From Atrichornis clamosus (lineage: Eukaryota; Chordata; Aves; Passeriformes; Menuridae), in contig WBMZ01010148.1 in NCBI GenBank assembly GCA_013400975.1, positions 31,001 through 95,000 of the forward strand: 64,000 bases of DNA. Reading direction: 5' to 3'. The notes under the pieces are model-generated. The model did not search any database. It had not been told where the DNA came from and saw only the letters and a list, made by a program, of their open reading frames with translations. The position numbers were made by a program, and so were the translations under genes. Of the stretch, positions 62,101-64,000 are shown one piece after another. Within the stretch, counting starts at the first letter, position 1, and every line of letters starts with the position of its first letter.

Positions 62101-64000
62101 GTGTGGAAAACTAAGCAAGGGCTCTTTAGTGGTTTCAGTTTATGGAGAAGCAAATGGAAAAATGCTTCTCCCATTAAAAACAACCCCATAACCACCAACT
62201 TCTGAGCAGGGTGACTTGCAAAAACACTGAGCATCCACAACTGAGAGTATCTAACCCTCCACAAGAATCAGGCCCATAACACAGTATGAAAAATGCCCTT
62301 AGCTAAGCTTTTGTGGAAACACAGATGGACTCCTTGCCTTGCCCTGTCCAAGGGTTGTGGCTCAGATTACAGCAAGAACTTCATGATGCATCAGGGAAAC
62401 CAAATGTGTCTGTGCTCACTGGTGTGTAAGCTACCACACAAACACACACATGTACCATTTAAGTACCCAACACACCAGTTTTCACATAAGCCAGAACACA
62501 GTAAGCATGACAGAAGAGGTGCTTTCATCCCCAGTTTTGTCTTGATGTTTTCTTTCCCAGGAATGGCTCCAGTCTGGGTCCAGAGCAAGGATCCCACCCT
62601 ACCACATTTCTGTGCAGGAGATGTACACATCCTGCACATGTTCCTCAACAGCCACACACATGGATCCCAAGCACCCAAAAATACAGTTGGTCCTCTCCAC
62701 ACTGGTCCAATAGAGGGGAGGGGGGGAAGCGTGAATTTTTTCCACCTCAAAATTTCATCCTGTGCCTGAGAAAACTCCCTAAAAAAGCTCTGTCGAAACC
62801 AATTTGTTTCTAACTCACCAAAAAAAGCACATATGCCTACTCTTGAGTCAGGATGCAGGAAGCCAAGCTCTTAATCCCTCTTCTGCACTCATCCATGGCT
62901 GAAGAGCAACGTCCACCTCTAATCCGCTATCAGCCATGGCTGGGAGAGGGGGAGGCAACAGCAGAGAGGAGTTACAGGACACCAAATGAGCCTCTCCAGC
63001 TTGCCCTGGCCAATGACAGCCAGCACTTCTATGGCTGCCCATACCTTTCCCATGCACAATGCCAATGGAACAGAAAAACCTCCCAACAGACAGCACTGTG
63101 GCCCCACGACCTCTCCAGAACAAGCTGTTCAGCCCTGGACCAGGAACGTCCGTCACTGCCAAGCTCGGCAGAGGTAGCTCCGTGCTTCAGGAAATGGCCT
63201 TTCTGGTGCTGAACCCCCGGCAGCATGTGGGGGCCGTTTACAACCAGCAGCGTGTGTTTAATGTTCCAAATCTGCACTGAAGACAGTATTTGAACATCTC
63301 CAGCCACATGCAGGTGCATGGTCCCACAGATGTGCTGGCTCCTGAATGCTGGAGAGCTAAGGCATGTGGCTTCCTGCTCCAAGGGCTTGTGAAAGAGAAG
63401 GATACACTCTATTTACAGCCTACTCCAGACAAGACTATTCAATGTCAGGATGTGCCGTAAGAGGGTAATTTGCACCCTAAACTGGATTGTAGGATACCGT
63501 GGTCACAGACCGTATGATCTCTTCCTTTGGATTAAAACTGTTTGCACAAGTCAAAGCAGAACAAGGAGAGTAACAAAACATACAGTGTATTTTGTTCTCC
63601 ACTGCAGCCACATATTTCAACTGCCTCAGCCGAATTCTTAGAGTAAACACAGCTTTAAAAGAAAATAACGTGAATAAAGAGCTTCTGGAAAGTTCTGACT
63701 GATTATGCATGCAAGAATTCTGCTACTGCTTCCTCCCATCATCTGAAAAATAAACCAAACACCCAACTTCCACAACTATCTACAAAAGTGCTATTTTTCT
63801 GAAACATATTACAATCCTATCTGAGGTCTGCAAGTTGTAATGAATGCATCTTGTTTTATAAAATACACAGAGGAGCTCAATTAAATGAACAACTGTAAAG
63901 GAAATAGAGCTGATAAAGGAATTAATGCTCTGTGTGCCAGATCAGAACATAACATCTAGGATAACAAAGCCATGTCAAACATGCAACCGCTGAAGACTTA
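59151..64000. other. Anonymous non-coding stretch
   Basis: This is about 4.85 kb without a recognisable gene or transposon. An A run lies at 59535-59548. 60060-61420 is AT-rich. 61440-61720 and 62860-63240 are GC-richer, with overlapping open frames on both strands that match nothing known. Confidence 0.5.

Noticed and set aside
1..64000. CRISPR arrays, operons or bacterial-type systems
   Set aside because: No regularly spaced direct repeats, no tightly packed genes and no ribosome binding sites are present; the repeat content is vertebrate.

Overview
This window reads as non-coding DNA from a bird genome. The best evidence is a set of CR1 retrotransposon 3' ends. Five of them (26466-26560, 32732-32850, 33131-33235, 33924-34045, 36207-36344) carry the avian CR1 tail and its flanking block, including ATTCTATG-type octamers or their complements (ATAGAATCAT, CAGAATCAT). 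Interspersed repeats are sparse, base composition is AT-leaning, and no bacterial gene structure is present (no dense ORFs, operons or ribosome binding sites).

I found no protein-coding gene, tRNA, rRNA or recognisable microRNA. The longest open frames (about 200-225 codons) match no family I know, and most overlap equally open frames on other strands. The window is either an intergenic gene desert or the inside of a very large intron; the sequence alone cannot separate these.

Layout. 1-3.8 kb: unremarkable, with purine/pyrimidine-rich tracts. 3.84-4.38 kb: an old, diverged CR1 copy of a pre-avian type. 4.4-13.8 kb: mostly repeat-free, with CpG-dense patches, a palindromic forkhead-type site and paired homeodomain-type motifs; the best candidate stretch for conserved regulatory elements. 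13.8-26.5 kb: mixed, with two CpG-dense patches, a 10-bp-stem hairpin and weak traces of ancient repeats. 26.5-32.7 kb: AT-rich, with one degraded CR1, one ancient repeat and a CpG cluster near 29.8 kb. 32.7-36.35 kb: the main retrotransposon cluster (four CR1 tails). 36.4-45.6 kb: AT-rich, with an ancient palindromic element at 40.4 kb. 45.6-64 kb: two short tandem repeats (19 bp x3; 47 bp x2), two MIR-like SINE relics and otherwise anonymous DNA.

No genes are present to act together. The plausible function is long-range cis-regulation by short elements scattered through otherwise neutral DNA. I saw no convincing new biological system. The most checkable items are the old repeat relics, the CpG-dense islands in AT-rich surroundings, and the 19-bp minisatellite.
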